64,000 nt of DNA from Burkholderia diffusa (GCF_001718315.1 NZ_CP013363.1:1922001-1986000); one strand, 5' to 3'. Counted from the first letter of the stretch, positions 41,134 to 53,210 are shown. Notes: generated from the letters alone by a model not told the origin. Numbers and translations: made by a program.

Positions 41134-42375
41134 ATGGACTTCGACGTCATCGTTCTAGGCGCGGGCATCATCGGCGTCTCCGCCGCACTGCACCTGCAGG
41201 ATCGCGGCCGCAAGGTCGCCCTCGTCGACCGCGGCGCACCCGGCGAAGGCACAAGCTTCGGCAATGCGGGGCTGATCGAACGCTCATCGATCGAACCGTA
41301 TCCGTTCCCGCGCAGCCCGTTCACGCTGATGCGCTACGCGCTCAACCGCTCCACCGATCTCTACTGGCACAGTGCGTCGCTGCCCGCGTTCGCGCCGTGG
41401 CTCGCGCGTTTCTGGTGGGAATCGGCGCCGCTGCGTCACGCCGCGGCCTCGCGCGACATGCTGCCGCTGATCGAACGCTGCATCGTCGAGCACGATGCGC
41501 TGATCGCGCGCGCCGGCGCCGGTGAACTGGTGCGCGCGAGTGGCTGGATGGAAGCGTTCCGCACGCCGGCCGCGTTCGAACGCGCGGTCGCCGATGCGGG
41601 GCTCACTGCGCGCCGCCACGGGCTCGGCATCACGCCGCTCGATGCCGCGGCACTTCGCGCCCGGGAACCGAGCCTTGCCGCCGGCTTCTGCGGCGCGCTG
41701 CACTGGCTCGATCCGAAAAGCGTCGTCGATCCGTCCGCGCTCGTCAAAACCTATGCGCAACTCTTCGTGCAAGGCGGAGGCACGCTGCTCACCGGCGATG
41801 CCGCGAGCCTCGACGCGCTGTCGCCCGGCTGGCAGGTCACGACGGACGAAGGCGGGATCGCCGCGCCGGCCGTCGTCGTCGCGCTCGGCCCGTGGTCCGA
41901 CACGGTGTTCGGCAAGTTCGGCTACAAGATTCCGCTGCGCGAGAAGCGCGGCTATCACATGCACTACGCGCCGTCCGAACGCGGCACGCCGTCGGCGCCG
42001 ATCGTCGATCGCGAATACGGCTACGTGATCGCGCCGATGCGGCGCGGATTGCGGCTGACCACCGGCGTCGAGATCGCGCGGCGCGGCCTGCCGCCAACCG
42101 GCGTGCAGCTCGATCGCGCGGAACGCATCGCACGCCCGGTGTTCGGCTTCGGCGAACGGCTCGACCCGCACCCGTGGCTCGGCTTCCGCCCATGCACGCC
42201 CGACATGCGGCCGGTGATCGGCCCCGCGCCCGCGCATCGCGGGCTGTGGTTCTCGTTCGGGCACAACCATCACGGGCTGACGCTCGGCCCGGTCTCAGGT
42301 CGCCTGCTGGCCGAGATGATGACCGGGGAAACGCCGTTCACCGATCCGACGCCTTACCGCGCCGACCGGTTCTGA
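41134..42375 (+). CDS. FAD-dependent oxidoreductase (D-amino-acid dehydrogenase/DAO type)
   Basis: 413 residues. N-terminal FAD Rossmann motif 'VIVLGAGIIGVSAALHL' followed by 'ALVDRGAPGEGTSFGNAGLI', the DadA-like second motif; the C-terminus 'LWFSFGHNHHGLTLGPVSGRLLAE' is the DAO flavin end. It probably oxidises a D-amino or imino acid with the respiratory chain as acceptor. It converges on the L-fucose GntR gene (10 bases between stops) and has no clear role in that pathway. Confidence 0.88.
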   Translation: MDFDVIVLGAGIIGVSAALHLQDRGRKVALVDRGAPGEGTSFGNAGLIERSSIEPYPFPRSPFTLMRYALNRSTDLYWHSASLPAFAPWLARFWWESAPLRHAAASRDMLPLIERCIVEHDALIARAGAGELVRASGWMEAFRTPAAFERAVADAGLTARRHGLGITPLDAAALRAREPSLAAGFCGALHWLDPKSVVDPSALVKTYAQLFVQGGGTLLTGDAASLDALSPGWQVTTDEGGIAAPAVVVALGPWSDTVFGKFGYKIPLREKRGYHMHYAPSERGTPSAPIVDREYGYVIAPMRRGLRLTTGVEIARRGLPPTGVQLDRAERIARPVFGFGERLDPHPWLGFRPCTPDMRPVIGPAPAHRGLWFSFGHNHHGLTLGPVSGRLLAEMMTGETPFTDPTPYRADRF

Positions 42376-42385
42376 CCTCGCGCGC

Positions 42386-43147
42386 TCAGTCGAGCGCGCG
42401 GCCGAAGATCCGGATCACTTCGTCGAGATGCTCGGCCATCGCGCGGCGCGCGGCCTCCGGATCGCGCGCGCGGATTGCGTCGAGGATCGCGCGGTGTTCG
42501 AGTTCCGACCGATGCGGCATGTCGTCCGGCATGTACAGCGACTGCAGCCGCTGGAACATCAGGTCGTACTTGTGCGCGAGCAGCTGTTTGATCATCAGCG
42601 CATACGCGGGGTTGTCGCTCGCTTCCGCGATACGGATATGGAACAGCCGGTCGCCCGGATGCGTGAGCGAGCCGCTGCGGTTGTCTTCCTGATTGCGCAG
42701 GAACGCCTCGTGAATCGCTTCGATCTGCGCGTCCGAGCCGTGTTTCGCGGCAAGCGACGCGGCCTCCGGCTCGATCAATCGGCGCGCCTGGAGCAGCGCG
42801 AACGGCGGGATTTCGGTATCGAGGTCGATCGCGATCCCCAGCTCCGGATCGATCTCGACGATCGAGAACGGCGCGACCGTCGTATGGACCCGCGATTCCG
42901 GTGCGGCGACCGCTTCGGGTTGCCGCACCTTCACGCCGTCGCCGACGCGCACGCTGACGAGACCGTTCACCTCGAGCGCGATCAGCGCCTCGCGCACCGA
43001 CGTGCGGGACACGCCGAACTGCTCGGCCAGTTCGCGCTCCGGCGGCAGGTAGCTGCCCGGCGGGAAGTCGCCTGACTCGATCATCGCGCTGAGCTTGTCG
43101 GCGATCTGCTGGTAGAGGCGGCGGTTCTGAATCGGCTGGATGGACAT
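42386..43147 (-). CDS. GntR/FadR-type regulator (FCD) of the L-fucose operon
   Basis: 253 residues: winged HTH with 'RELAEQFGVSRTSVREALIALEVNGLV' then an FCD ligand-binding domain with His/Asp metal-site residues ('HPGDRLFHIRIAEASDN', 'ELEHRAILDAI'). It is the last gene of the L-fucose operon and most likely its repressor, with a pathway acid (such as L-fuconate) as effector; that ligand is inference. Confidence 0.85.
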   Translation of the reverse strand: MSIQPIQNRRLYQQIADKLSAMIESGDFPPGSYLPPERELAEQFGVSRTSVREALIALEVNGLVSVRVGDGVKVRQPEAVAAPESRVHTTVAPFSIVEIDPELGIAIDLDTEIPPFALLQARRLIEPEAASLAAKHGSDAQIEAIHEAFLRNQEDNRSGSLTHPGDRLFHIRIAEASDNPAYALMIKQLLAHKYDLMFQRLQSLYMPDDMPHRSELEHRAILDAIRARDPEAARRAMAEHLDEVIRIFGRALD

Positions 43148-43218
43148 ACGTTGATACAGGTAAGCGGTTGCGTTGCGGACGGTCCGACGAATGCAGCATC
43201 AGGCCGTTCGCGCCTATT

Positions 43219-44127
43219 CTATATGCCGGGCTTCGTATCGCCCGGCACCGCATAGCACCGCGCGGCGGTACCGCCCCACAACGCATCGCGCTCGGCCGCC
43301 GACAGCCGGGCTTCGGCCCAGCGCTCGACCAGCGACGCCACTTCGTCATACGACGCCGCGAGCAGGCACACGGGCCAGTCCGACCCGAACATCAGCCGCT
43401 GCGGGCCGAACGCATCGAGCGCCGCATCGAGGCATTGCTCGATGTGGCGGATGTCCTGCCCGCGCAGGCCGCGCCGCCAGTCCGTCTCGGTCACGAGCCC
43501 CGACAGCTTGCACACGACATGCGGCAGCGCGCCCAGTTCCCGCAACCGGGCACGCCAGCGCGCAAGCGCGGTGTCGTCGCGATCGAACGCCGCGAGCGCG
43601 GGCTTGCCCGCATGATCGAGCACGAGCCAGTGCGCATCGTGCCGCGCGCAGAACGCGCGCACATCGGGCAACTGACGTTCGAACACGAGCACGTCGTACA
43701 CGTAACCGTTCGCCTGCAGCCATGCGACGCCGCGATTGAACGCGGGATCCGCGACGAACGCACCGACGTCGGGCTCGTCTTGCACCTGATGACGGAAGCC
43801 GCGCAGCTTCGGGCTCGCCCATTCGGCGATGCGCTCGGCAAGTTCCGGCGCACCGAGATCCTCCCAGCCGACCACCGCCGCGATACGCGCGTCGTTGCGG
43901 GCAAGATCGAGCAGGAACGCCGTCTCGTCGCGTCCGGCGCGCGCCTGCACCGCGATCGATGCACCGAGCGCCTGCGCATGCATCTGCGGCCACAGCGCGT
44001 CGGGCAGGTAATCGCGGGCGAGCACGCTCATCCCCGGGCCGATCCACGGATAGTCGGCCGCGCGGTAACGCCAGAAATGCTGGTGGGAATCGATACGCAC
44101 TGCGCCCATGGTGCCCTCGTGTTTCAT
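43219..44127 (-). CDS. L-fucono-1,5-lactonase (COG3618 amidohydrolase)
   Basis: 302 residues from 44127 (an ATG six codons in is possible). 'IDSHQHFWRY' near the N-terminus gives the HxH metal pair, and 'MFGSDWPVC' the late aspartate. COG3618 lactonases open L-fucono-1,5-lactone to L-fuconate, and the B. multivorans enzyme in this cluster is characterised. Lies between the binding-protein gene and the regulator. Confidence 0.88.
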   Translation of the reverse strand: MKHEGTMGAVRIDSHQHFWRYRAADYPWIGPGMSVLARDYLPDALWPQMHAQALGASIAVQARAGRDETAFLLDLARNDARIAAVVGWEDLGAPELAERIAEWASPKLRGFRHQVQDEPDVGAFVADPAFNRGVAWLQANGYVYDVLVFERQLPDVRAFCARHDAHWLVLDHAGKPALAAFDRDDTALARWRARLRELGALPHVVCKLSGLVTETDWRRGLRGQDIRHIEQCLDAALDAFGPQRLMFGSDWPVCLLAASYDEVASLVERWAEARLSAAERDALWGGTAARCYAVPGDTKPGI

Positions 44128-44152
44128 CGTCGTGCGTCGCGTGGTGTCACGC

Positions 44153-45094
44153 TCAGTCGTACAACACCGCCGTGATTTTCGGGTCGTCGATGTTGGTCTT
44201 GTCGTACCAGTAGAAACCGGTATCGATGACCTTCGGCAACTTCTCGCCCTTGATCGCCTTCACGGCCGCCTCGACGGTCTTGTAGCCGATGCCGACCGGG
44301 TTCTGCGTGATCGCGCCGGCCATCAGCCCGCTGCGGATCGCGTCCTTCTGCTGCTTGCCGGAATCGTAGCCGACGATCACGACCTTGCGCTTCATCTCGC
44401 GCACACCGTTCACCACGCCGATCGCCGAGCCTTCGTTGGTGCCGAACAGTCCCTTGAGCTTCGGATACGCCTGCAGGATCGACTTCGTCACCTCGGTCGA
44501 CTTCAACTGGTCGCCTTCGCCGTACTGCACGGTCACGACCTGCACCTTCGGGTGCGCCGATTTCATCCGTTCGAGAAAGCCGTCGCGACGGTCGATGCCG
44601 GTGCGGCTCGTCTGGTCGTGCGCGACCACGGCCACCTCGCCCTCGTCGCCGATCAGCGCGGCGAGCTTGTCGGCGGCGAGCGCGGCGGCGGCCTTGTTGT
44701 TGGTCGCGGCGGTCGTCACCGGGATGTCGCTGTCGACGCCGGAGTCGAACGCGATGACCGGGATCTTCTCGGCCTGCGCCTTCTTCAGGAGCGGCAGCGC
44801 GGCCTTGCTGTCGAGCGCCGCGAAGCCGAGCGCGGCCGGCTTCTTCGCGATCGCGGCGGACAGCATGTCGATCTGCTTGTCGACCATCGCTTCGGTTTCG
44901 GGGCCTTCGAACGTCACCTTCACCTTGTAGTCCTTCGCGGCCTGCATCGCGCCCGCCTTCACGGCCTGCCAGAACTGATGCTGGAACCCTTTCGAAATCA
45001 GCGGAATGTAGGCTTCCTGCGCCTGCGCGCCGGCCGTGACGCCGACGGCGAACGTCAGCCCGACGATCGCGTTCAACACCTTGCTCCTGATCAC
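44153..45094 (-). CDS. Sugar ABC transporter periplasmic binding protein
   Basis: 313 residues: signal peptide (1-25, 'AGAQA'), then the ribose/galactofuranose-binding fold with 'SKGFQHQFWQAVKAGAMQ' and 'LFGTNEGSAIGVVNGV'. The clan includes RbsB and YtfQ. By position in the pathway operon the ligand should be L-fucose; the binding pocket cannot be read reliably. Confidence 0.92.
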   Translation of the reverse strand: MIRSKVLNAIVGLTFAVGVTAGAQAQEAYIPLISKGFQHQFWQAVKAGAMQAAKDYKVKVTFEGPETEAMVDKQIDMLSAAIAKKPAALGFAALDSKAALPLLKKAQAEKIPVIAFDSGVDSDIPVTTAATNNKAAAALAADKLAALIGDEGEVAVVAHDQTSRTGIDRRDGFLERMKSAHPKVQVVTVQYGEGDQLKSTEVTKSILQAYPKLKGLFGTNEGSAIGVVNGVREMKRKVVIVGYDSGKQQKDAIRSGLMAGAITQNPVGIGYKTVEAAVKAIKGEKLPKVIDTGFYWYDKTNIDDPKITAVLYD

Positions 45095-45170
45095 TTCGCG
45101 TCTCCTTGGTTGGTATCGACTGAAATGCCGGCCCGGCCGGCGGTGAAGCGCATGTGTGTTCGTGCGTGCG

Positions 45171-46208
45171 TCAGCGGCGACGCCGGCGCAGGATGTCCAC
45201 GTAGACGGCGAGGATGATGATCACGCCCGTCACGACCGTCTGCCACTCCTGCGCGACCGACATGATGCGCAGGCCGTTGGTCAGCACGCTCATGATGAAC
45301 GCGCCGATGATGGTGCCGACGATGCTGCCCGCGCCGCCCGACAGCGACGTGCCGCCGATCACGACGGCCGCGATCGCGTCGAGCTCGTAGCCCTGCCCGA
45401 GCGCGGGCTGCGCGGAATTGAGCCGCGACGCGATCAGGAGCCCGGCGATCCCGCACACCGCGCCGCTGAACGTATAGACGGCGATCTTCCACGCGTCGAC
45501 GTTCACGCCGGACAGCCGCAGCGCCTCCTCGTTACTGCCGAGCGCGAACGTGTAGCGGCCGAAGATGGTCCGGTTCAGCACGATCGACGCGCCGACCGCG
45601 ACGAGGAACAGGATCAGCACCGCGTTCGGGATCGGCAGCGCGGGAACCAGGCTGCCGATCAGCGAATCCTGCGCGATCGACGTGAAACCCGGCGTGTCGT
45701 TGAAGTAGATCGGCCGCGTGCCCGAGATCACGAGCGACAGCCCCTTGAGCAGCATCATCATCCCGAGCGTCGCGATGAACGGCGGCACCTTCATCTTCGC
45801 GATCACGAAGCCCGACACACTGCCCGACAACGCGCCGAAGCACAGCGCGGCCAGGATCCCGAGCGGCAGCGGCATGCCCCAGTTCGTCAGCACGACGCCG
45901 GCCATCACCGCGCAGAACGTCATCAGCGTGCCGACCGACAGGTCGATGCCAGACGTGATGATCACGTAAGTGCACGCGACCGCCAGCACGCCATTCACGG
46001 CGGTGGCCTGCAGGATCGCGACCAGGTTGTCGACTTCGAGGAAGTTCGACGACGCGAAGCTGAAGAACACGATCAGCAGCACGAGGCTCGCGAACGCGAG
46101 CAGCTTCTGCCGCGCGGCCGGATTGAAGAAGCGCGACCTCAGGCTCGATGCGGTGGCCGGCGTGTCGCCGGAAGCAAGGGGCGGAACGGGATGCGTATCG
46201 TTGGACAT
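45171..46208 (-). CDS. Sugar ABC transporter permease (RbsC-like)
   Basis: 345 residues, about 8-10 helices. 'FLEVDNLVAILQATAVNGVLAV' and 'SGIDLSVGTLMTFCAVM' are RbsC hallmarks, and 'VIGGTSLSGGAGSIVGTIIGA' is the conserved late loop. It follows the ATPase gene by 30 bases. Confidence 0.93.
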   Translation of the reverse strand: MSNDTHPVPPLASGDTPATASSLRSRFFNPAARQKLLAFASLVLLIVFFSFASSNFLEVDNLVAILQATAVNGVLAVACTYVIITSGIDLSVGTLMTFCAVMAGVVLTNWGMPLPLGILAALCFGALSGSVSGFVIAKMKVPPFIATLGMMMLLKGLSLVISGTRPIYFNDTPGFTSIAQDSLIGSLVPALPIPNAVLILFLVAVGASIVLNRTIFGRYTFALGSNEEALRLSGVNVDAWKIAVYTFSGAVCGIAGLLIASRLNSAQPALGQGYELDAIAAVVIGGTSLSGGAGSIVGTIIGAFIMSVLTNGLRIMSVAQEWQTVVTGVIIILAVYVDILRRRRR

Positions 46209-46238
46209 GGTCGGTAGGCGTCTGGATCGGCGGCTGAA

Positions 46239-47780
46239 TCAGGACAATACGGTCGACTCGCGCTGCGTCGCGAGCTGCATGATCTTTTCCTGCGTGGCGT
46301 CGGCCGCGCGCAGTTCGCCGGTCACGCGCCCTTCGCACATCACGAGAATCCGGTGGCTCATGCGCAGCACCTCGGGCAACTCCGACGAGATCATCACGAT
46401 CGCCTTGCCGTCGGCGGCGAGCGCGTCGAGCAGCTTGTAGATCTCGCTTTTCGCGCCGACGTCGATACCGCGCGTCGGCTCGTCGAAGAACAGGATGTCG
46501 CAGTCGCGCAGCAGCCACTTCGCGATCACGATCTTCTGCTGGTTGCCGCCTGACAGCAGGCGCGCCGGCTGCGCGACCGACGGCGTGCGGATCGCGAGCT
46601 GCCGCACGTACGACTGCGCGGTGTCGCGTATCCCGCGCGCATCGAGGAACATGCCGCGGCGCACGAAGCGCTGCATGCTCGACAGCGCGATGTTGTTCTG
46701 CACGTCCATGCCGACCGCGAGCCCGAAGTGCTTGCGGTCCTCCGACAGATAACCGATGCCGTGCGCGACCGCGTCGGCCGGCGTGCGAATCGTCACGGCC
46801 TTGCCGTGCACGCGAATCTCGCCCGCGTCGACCGGGTCAGCGCCGAACACCGCGCGCGCGACCTCGGTGCGGCCCGCGCCCATCAGCCCCGCGAAGCCCA
46901 GGATCTCGCCGCGCCGCACCGTGAAGCCGACATCGCGGATCGCCCGGCCGCGCGACAACCCGCGCACTTCGAGCGCGACTTCGTTGGCCGATGTATCGGG
47001 CGGCGTGCGGAACGTCGTATCGAGCTGGCGGCCGACCATCATCGCGATGATCGCGTCCATCGACGTGTCCGCCATCGGCACGGTCGCGACGTACTTGCCG
47101 TCGCGCATCACCGTCACGCGATCGGCGATCTGGCGCAGTTCGTCCATCTTGTGCGAGATGTAGACGATCCCGACGCCATGCGCGCGCAGGTCGCCGATGA
47201 TGCGGAACAGTTCGGCGATCTCCGCGTTGTTCAGCGCGGCGGTCGGTTCGTCCATGATGAGCACGCGCGAGTCGAACGACAGCGCCTTCGCGATCTCGAC
47301 CATCTGTTGCTTCGCGACCGTCAGCCGGCCGACCTGCGTGCGCGGATCGAGATCGAGCCGCATCCGCGCGAAGATCGCGGCCGCGTCGCGGTTCAGCTTG
47401 TCCTCGTCGACGAACACGCCGAAGCGGCCGCGCGGTTCGCGCCCGATGAAGATGTTCTGCGCGACGCTCAGGTGGTTCATCAGGTTCAGTTCCTGATGGA
47501 TGATGCCGATGCCGAGCGCCTGCGCGGCGCGCGGATCGTCGATTTCCACCGTGCGGCCGTCCATCCTGATCTCGCCTTCGTCCTTCTGATAAACGCCGGC
47601 AAGAATCTTCATCAGCGTCGACTTGCCGGCGCCGTTCTCGCCCATCAGCGCGTGGACTTCGCCGGCATGCAGGTCGAACCGACAATCGTCGAGCGCCTGC
47701 ACGCCCGGAAAGCGCTTGCCGATACCAGTCAGCGCAATCAGCGCGGCGGGTGCGTCGGTCAAGTTCGGATCGGATTGCAT
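46239..47780 (-). CDS. Sugar ABC transporter double ATPase (RbsA/MglA-like)
   Basis: 513 residues with two ABC domains. The N-domain has '[13 protein letters not shown]' and '[12 protein letters not shown]'; the C-domain has the degenerate '[13 protein letters not shown]' and intact '[16 protein letters not shown]' plus '[10 protein letters not shown]', the RbsA pattern in which only one site hydrolyses well. Twelve bases after the SDR gene. Confidence 0.95.
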   Translation of the reverse strand: MQSDPNLTDAPAALIALTGIGKRFPGVQALDDCRFDLHAGEVHALMGENGAGKSTLMKILAGVYQKDEGEIRMDGRTVEIDDPRAAQALGIGIIHQELNLMNHLSVAQNIFIGREPRGRFGVFVDEDKLNRDAAAIFARMRLDLDPRTQVGRLTVAKQQMVEIAKALSFDSRVLIMDEPTAALNNAEIAELFRIIGDLRAHGVGIVYISHKMDELRQIADRVTVMRDGKYVATVPMADTSMDAIIAMMVGRQLDTTFRTPPDTSANEVALEVRGLSRGRAIRDVGFTVRRGEILGFAGLMGAGRTEVARAVFGADPVDAGEIRVHGKAVTIRTPADAVAHGIGYLSEDRKHFGLAVGMDVQNNIALSSMQRFVRRGMFLDARGIRDTAQSYVRQLAIRTPSVAQPARLLSGGNQQKIVIAKWLLRDCDILFFDEPTRGIDVGAKSEIYKLLDALAADGKAIVMISSELPEVLRMSHRILVMCEGRVTGELRAADATQEKIMQLATQRESTVLS

Positions 47781-47792
47781 GGCTCGATGCCC

Positions 47793-49921
<2,129 letters not shown>

Positions 49922-49944
49922 GACGAACCGTCCGTAAAAGGAAA

Positions 49945-50787
49945 TCAGGCCTGCACGGTGCGCTGGCGCTGCTCGCCGAGCCCGTCGATGCCGAGCGTGA
50001 TCACCTGCCCGGCGCGCAGATAGACCGGCGGCTTCTGCCCGAGGCCGACGCCCGGCGGCGTGCCGGTCGAGATCACGTCGCCCGGCTGCAGGCTCATGAA
50101 GCGGCTCAGGTAGCTGATCAGGTGCGGCACGCGGAACACCATCGTCGCGGTCGTGCCGTTCTGGTAGCGGTGGCCGTCCACCTCCAGCCACAGCCGCAAC
50201 GCGTGCGGGTCGGGCACCTCGTCCGCCGTCACGAGCCAGGGCCCGAGCGGGCCGAACGTGTCATTGCCCTTGCCCTTGTCCCACGTGCCGCCGCGCTCGA
50301 GCTGGTATTCGCGCTCGGATACGTCGTTCACCACGCAGTAGCCGGCGACGTGCGACAGCGCGTCGGCCTCGTCGATATAGCGGCCACCCTGGCCGATCAC
50401 CACGCCGAGCTCGACTTCCCAGTCGGTCTTCTGCGAGCCGCGCGGAATCTCGACGTCATCGTTCGGCCCCGAGATCGCGCTCGTCCATTTGCCGAACACG
50501 ACCGGCTCCTTCGGGACTTCCATCCCCGATTCGGCCGCGTGGTCGGAATAGTTGAGCCCGATGCAGATGAACTTGCCGACGCGGCCGACGCACGCGCCGA
50601 GTCGCGGCGTGCCATCGACGAGCGGCAGCGACGACGGGTCGATGTCGCGCAGCCGAGCGAGCGACGCGGGAGCAAGCGCATCGCCGGCAATGTCGTCGAT
50701 CACGCCCGACAGGTCGCGAATTTTCCCCTGCGCATCGAGCAGGCCCGGCTTTTCGTGGTGTTTGTCGCCAAATCTCAGCAGTTTCAT
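49945..50787 (-). CDS. 2,4-diketo-3-deoxy-L-fuconate hydrolase (FAH family)
   Basis: 280 residues, fumarylacetoacetate-hydrolase fold with the metal ligands Glu, Glu in 'DWEVELGVVIG' and Asp in 'CVVNDVSERE', and 'GDVISTGTPPGVG' near the C-terminus. In this pathway it splits the diketo acid into pyruvate and L-lactate. 23 bases before fucD. Confidence 0.88.
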   Translation of the reverse strand: MKLLRFGDKHHEKPGLLDAQGKIRDLSGVIDDIAGDALAPASLARLRDIDPSSLPLVDGTPRLGACVGRVGKFICIGLNYSDHAAESGMEVPKEPVVFGKWTSAISGPNDDVEIPRGSQKTDWEVELGVVIGQGGRYIDEADALSHVAGYCVVNDVSEREYQLERGGTWDKGKGNDTFGPLGPWLVTADEVPDPHALRLWLEVDGHRYQNGTTATMVFRVPHLISYLSRFMSLQPGDVISTGTPPGVGLGQKPPVYLRAGQVITLGIDGLGEQRQRTVQA

Positions 50788-50825
50788 GTCGTGTGAGGAA
50801 ACGGAAAGTGAATGGGAACGCTCGG

Positions 50826-51590
50826 TCAGTTCGACCAGCCGCCATCGATCAGGTGAATCGCGCCAGTGGTGAACGAAGATTCGTCCGACGCGAGATACAG
50901 CGCGAGTGCGGCCACTTCGTCCGCGGTGCCGATGCGGCCCATCGGCTGGCGCGCAACGAATGCCTGGCGCACGGTGTCGGTCGACACCTGGCGCGTGCGC
51001 GCCTGCTCGGCGATCCGCTGTTCCAGCGACGGCGACTCGATCGTGCCCGGGCAGATCGCGTTGCAACGGATGCGCTGCTCGACGAAATCGGCGGCGACCG
51101 CCTTGGTCAGGCCGATCACGGCCGCCTTGGTCGTGCCGTAGACAAAGCGGTTCGGCACGCCCTTCACGCTCGATGCGGCCGACGCCATGTTGATGATCGA
51201 CGCACCGCCCGCTGCCAGCATCGCCGGCAGCAGCGCGCGGATCAGCCGGTACATCGAAGTGACGTTGAGGTTCAGCGAGAACGTCCACGCGGCCTCGTCG
51301 CAATCGAGGATCGACCCGTGGTGCACGAACCCCGCGCAGTTGAAGAGCACGTCGAACGCGCGCTCCCGCGCGGCCAGTGCCGAAACGTCGCCCGCATCGG
51401 TGACGTCGAGCCGCCGCGTGACCAGCCTGCAGCCTGCATGTTCAGCGTCGGCCGCGAGTTGCGCGAGCGCGGCTTCGTTGATGTCGGTCGCCAGCACGTC
51501 GGCGCCCTCGCTTGCGAACCGCAGCGCGGTCGCGCGGCCGATCCCCTGGCCGGCCGCCGTCACCAGCGCGCGCTTGCCCTGCAATCTCAT
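50826..51590 (-). CDS. 2-keto-3-deoxy-L-fuconate 4-dehydrogenase (SDR)
   Basis: 254 residues from the ATG at 51590, with AGGAG upstream. 'VTAAGQGIGRATALRFASEG' cofactor motif, 'FNCAGFVHHG' and YGTTK. In known clusters this SDR oxidises 2-keto-3-deoxy-L-fuconate to the 2,4-diketo acid for the FAH hydrolase next to it. First gene of the nine-gene operon. Confidence 0.85.
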   Translation of the reverse strand: MRLQGKRALVTAAGQGIGRATALRFASEGADVLATDINEAALAQLAADAEHAGCRLVTRRLDVTDAGDVSALAARERAFDVLFNCAGFVHHGSILDCDEAAWTFSLNLNVTSMYRLIRALLPAMLAAGGASIINMASAASSVKGVPNRFVYGTTKAAVIGLTKAVAADFVEQRIRCNAICPGTIESPSLEQRIAEQARTRQVSTDTVRQAFVARQPMGRIGTADEVAALALYLASDESSFTTGAIHLIDGGWSN

Positions 51591-52265
51591 GAGCACCACT
51601 CCTGTAGAAGCCGGCCGGACCGGCTGATTGGCACAAAGGACTAAAGGTCCAACCAATCATAGGAACTGGTTCGCGATTTGTCACGATCGCGTGATTCAGT
51701 ATTTTCCCGAGCAGCAGAATCGGCCAGCGGCCGTGCCGCGGACTTCGCTCGTCGTCTTTTTTCCGGTTCCCGCGATCGACCTCTTGTCCCGCAAAGCCAA
51801 TGCCGGCGGGGCTTTGCGCCGGCCTCGCACGCGCAGGTCGCGCCGCCGCAGAGCGAAACTGACAAAAAAGTCATGTTCCCGTCAGGGTGTCAACGGGGGG
51901 CGCGCGCGATCATGGTCTTGCCGGACCGCGCCTCCCGGACCACCGCCCCCGCCCGTCGCCGATCCCTGACGGGCACCTCCGTCCCCCGCGGTGTTCCACG
52001 TGACTGAGCGAGCAGACACGGTGGCGCGGGCCGATTTTCCGCCCCGGGCGTTCGCGTCCGGGGCGCTTTTGTCGCTGGTTTTTCAAGAAAATGCGCGTCG
52101 ATTGTTTCTAAATCGGCAAAAGGTAATTTGAGCCAGACAGGATGTTTTTTCCGGTCACAGACGCTTACATTTAGCGCACCACTCATGGAAACCGCTACGG
52201 AATCGCCGTTGGGTAGTGACATCCACTGCCACCGCCGAAACCGCACGAGCTTTAGGAAACGGCAA
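51591..52265. promoter_or_regulatory. L-fucose operon control region and structured intergenic DNA
   Basis: 675 bases. Near the fucose operon start lie GGAC-N5-GTCC (51638-51650) nested in GATTGG...CCAATC (51625-51658), candidate operators for the GntR protein. Further on are strong inverted repeats: CGCAAAGCC/GGCTTTGCG (51790-51818), CCCGTCAGGG/CCCTGACGGG (51878-51887 and 51964-51973) and CGCCCCGG/CCGGGGCG plus CTTTT (52040-52070). No protein gene is convincing. Confidence 0.45.
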
Positions 52266-52556
52266 ATGAAGGCCTCCAAATCCCTGCCTGTGCTCGATCC
52301 CGCCGACGTCCACGTCGAAATTCTGGAACGCTCCGATACGCTGCTCGTCGTCCGCTGGGTCGAACCCGGCCGCTGTCACTACGGCGAACAGCGCTGGCGC
52401 CGCCGCTTCGCGCAGCGCACCGGCACCTGCGCGCTGTCGCGCCAGGTCATCCAGCGCGGCGACGAAGTCTTCCGCCCGGCCGAGCGCCCCGCGCCGGCGA
52501 ATGCGGCCGCGATGATCTCCGCCGCCGAAGTGCTCGCGCTGGCCGGCAGCCGGTAA
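52266..52556 (+). CDS. DUF3331 family protein
   Basis: 96 residues with the DUF3331 core 'EQRWRRRFAQRTGTCALSRQ' that occurs almost only in Burkholderiaceae. Start at MKASKSLP has AGGAAA nearby; upstream in-frame ATGs (52128, 52185) are possible. Function unknown; strongly basic, conserved Cys pair ('GRCHYGEQ', 'GTCALS') may bind metal. Confidence 0.8.
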   Translation: MKASKSLPVLDPADVHVEILERSDTLLVVRWVEPGRCHYGEQRWRRRFAQRTGTCALSRQVIQRGDEVFRPAERPAPANAAAMISAAEVLALAGSR

Positions 52557-52716
52557 CGCGCGACGCCAACGCCGACGCCGACGCCCAAGCCGGCCCTAGA
52601 ACCGCCGGTCTGGTTCCCCCGCTTGTCTGCCCCGCCTGCGCGGATTATCGCTACATCACTCAATGTAACGATTACGCATCGTGGCGCACTGCCACGCCGA
52701 TGGAGGCAGACATGCA

Positions 52717-52955
52717 TTGAGCGCGCGCCACGTCCCGGTGCAAGGCGGCAAGGTCGCCGTCGTGACCGGCGCGAACAGCGGCCTCGGCTGGCACGTCGCG
52801 GAAACGCTGGCCGCGAAGGGCGCGACCGTCGTGATGGGCTGTCGCGATGCCGCGCGCGCCGCGCAGGCCGCCAATGCGATTCGCCGGTTCCATCCCGCCG
52901 CACGGGTCGAAGCCGATCCGCTCGACCTCGCCGATCTCGCGTCGATCCAGTCGCC
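52717..52955 (+). pseudogene. Truncated SDR gene remnant
   Basis: From a TTG after GGAGG the frame reads 'GGKVAVVTGANSGLG' and 'GATVVMGCRDAARAAQAANA', a clear SDR (protochlorophyllide-reductase-like) N-terminus of about 75 residues. Past 'LASIQ' the frame runs on into unrelated sequence and there is no NNAG, no Ser and no YxxxK. The catalytic two thirds of the gene are gone, so it cannot work as an SDR. Confidence 0.75.
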
Positions 52956-53210
52956 CGGCCGCCAAATCGTTCGACACAACGGCCGAGGCGCGCTGAATCG
53001 CGCGTCGCCCGCCTCCCCAATCTTGATGCTTATTACACTTACAAAAACGAAAGCTTGCCGAAAGCCCGATTCGACCGCCCACTGTTACCAGTCCGGAAAC
53101 AATCTATCGTCAAAATCAGCGTTTACCCTGAACGACCCGGTGACTAAGATTTAGTCAATCGCTGCAGACATGGTGTCGAAAGCGAACTCAATAAAACACC
53201 GGAGGTCATC

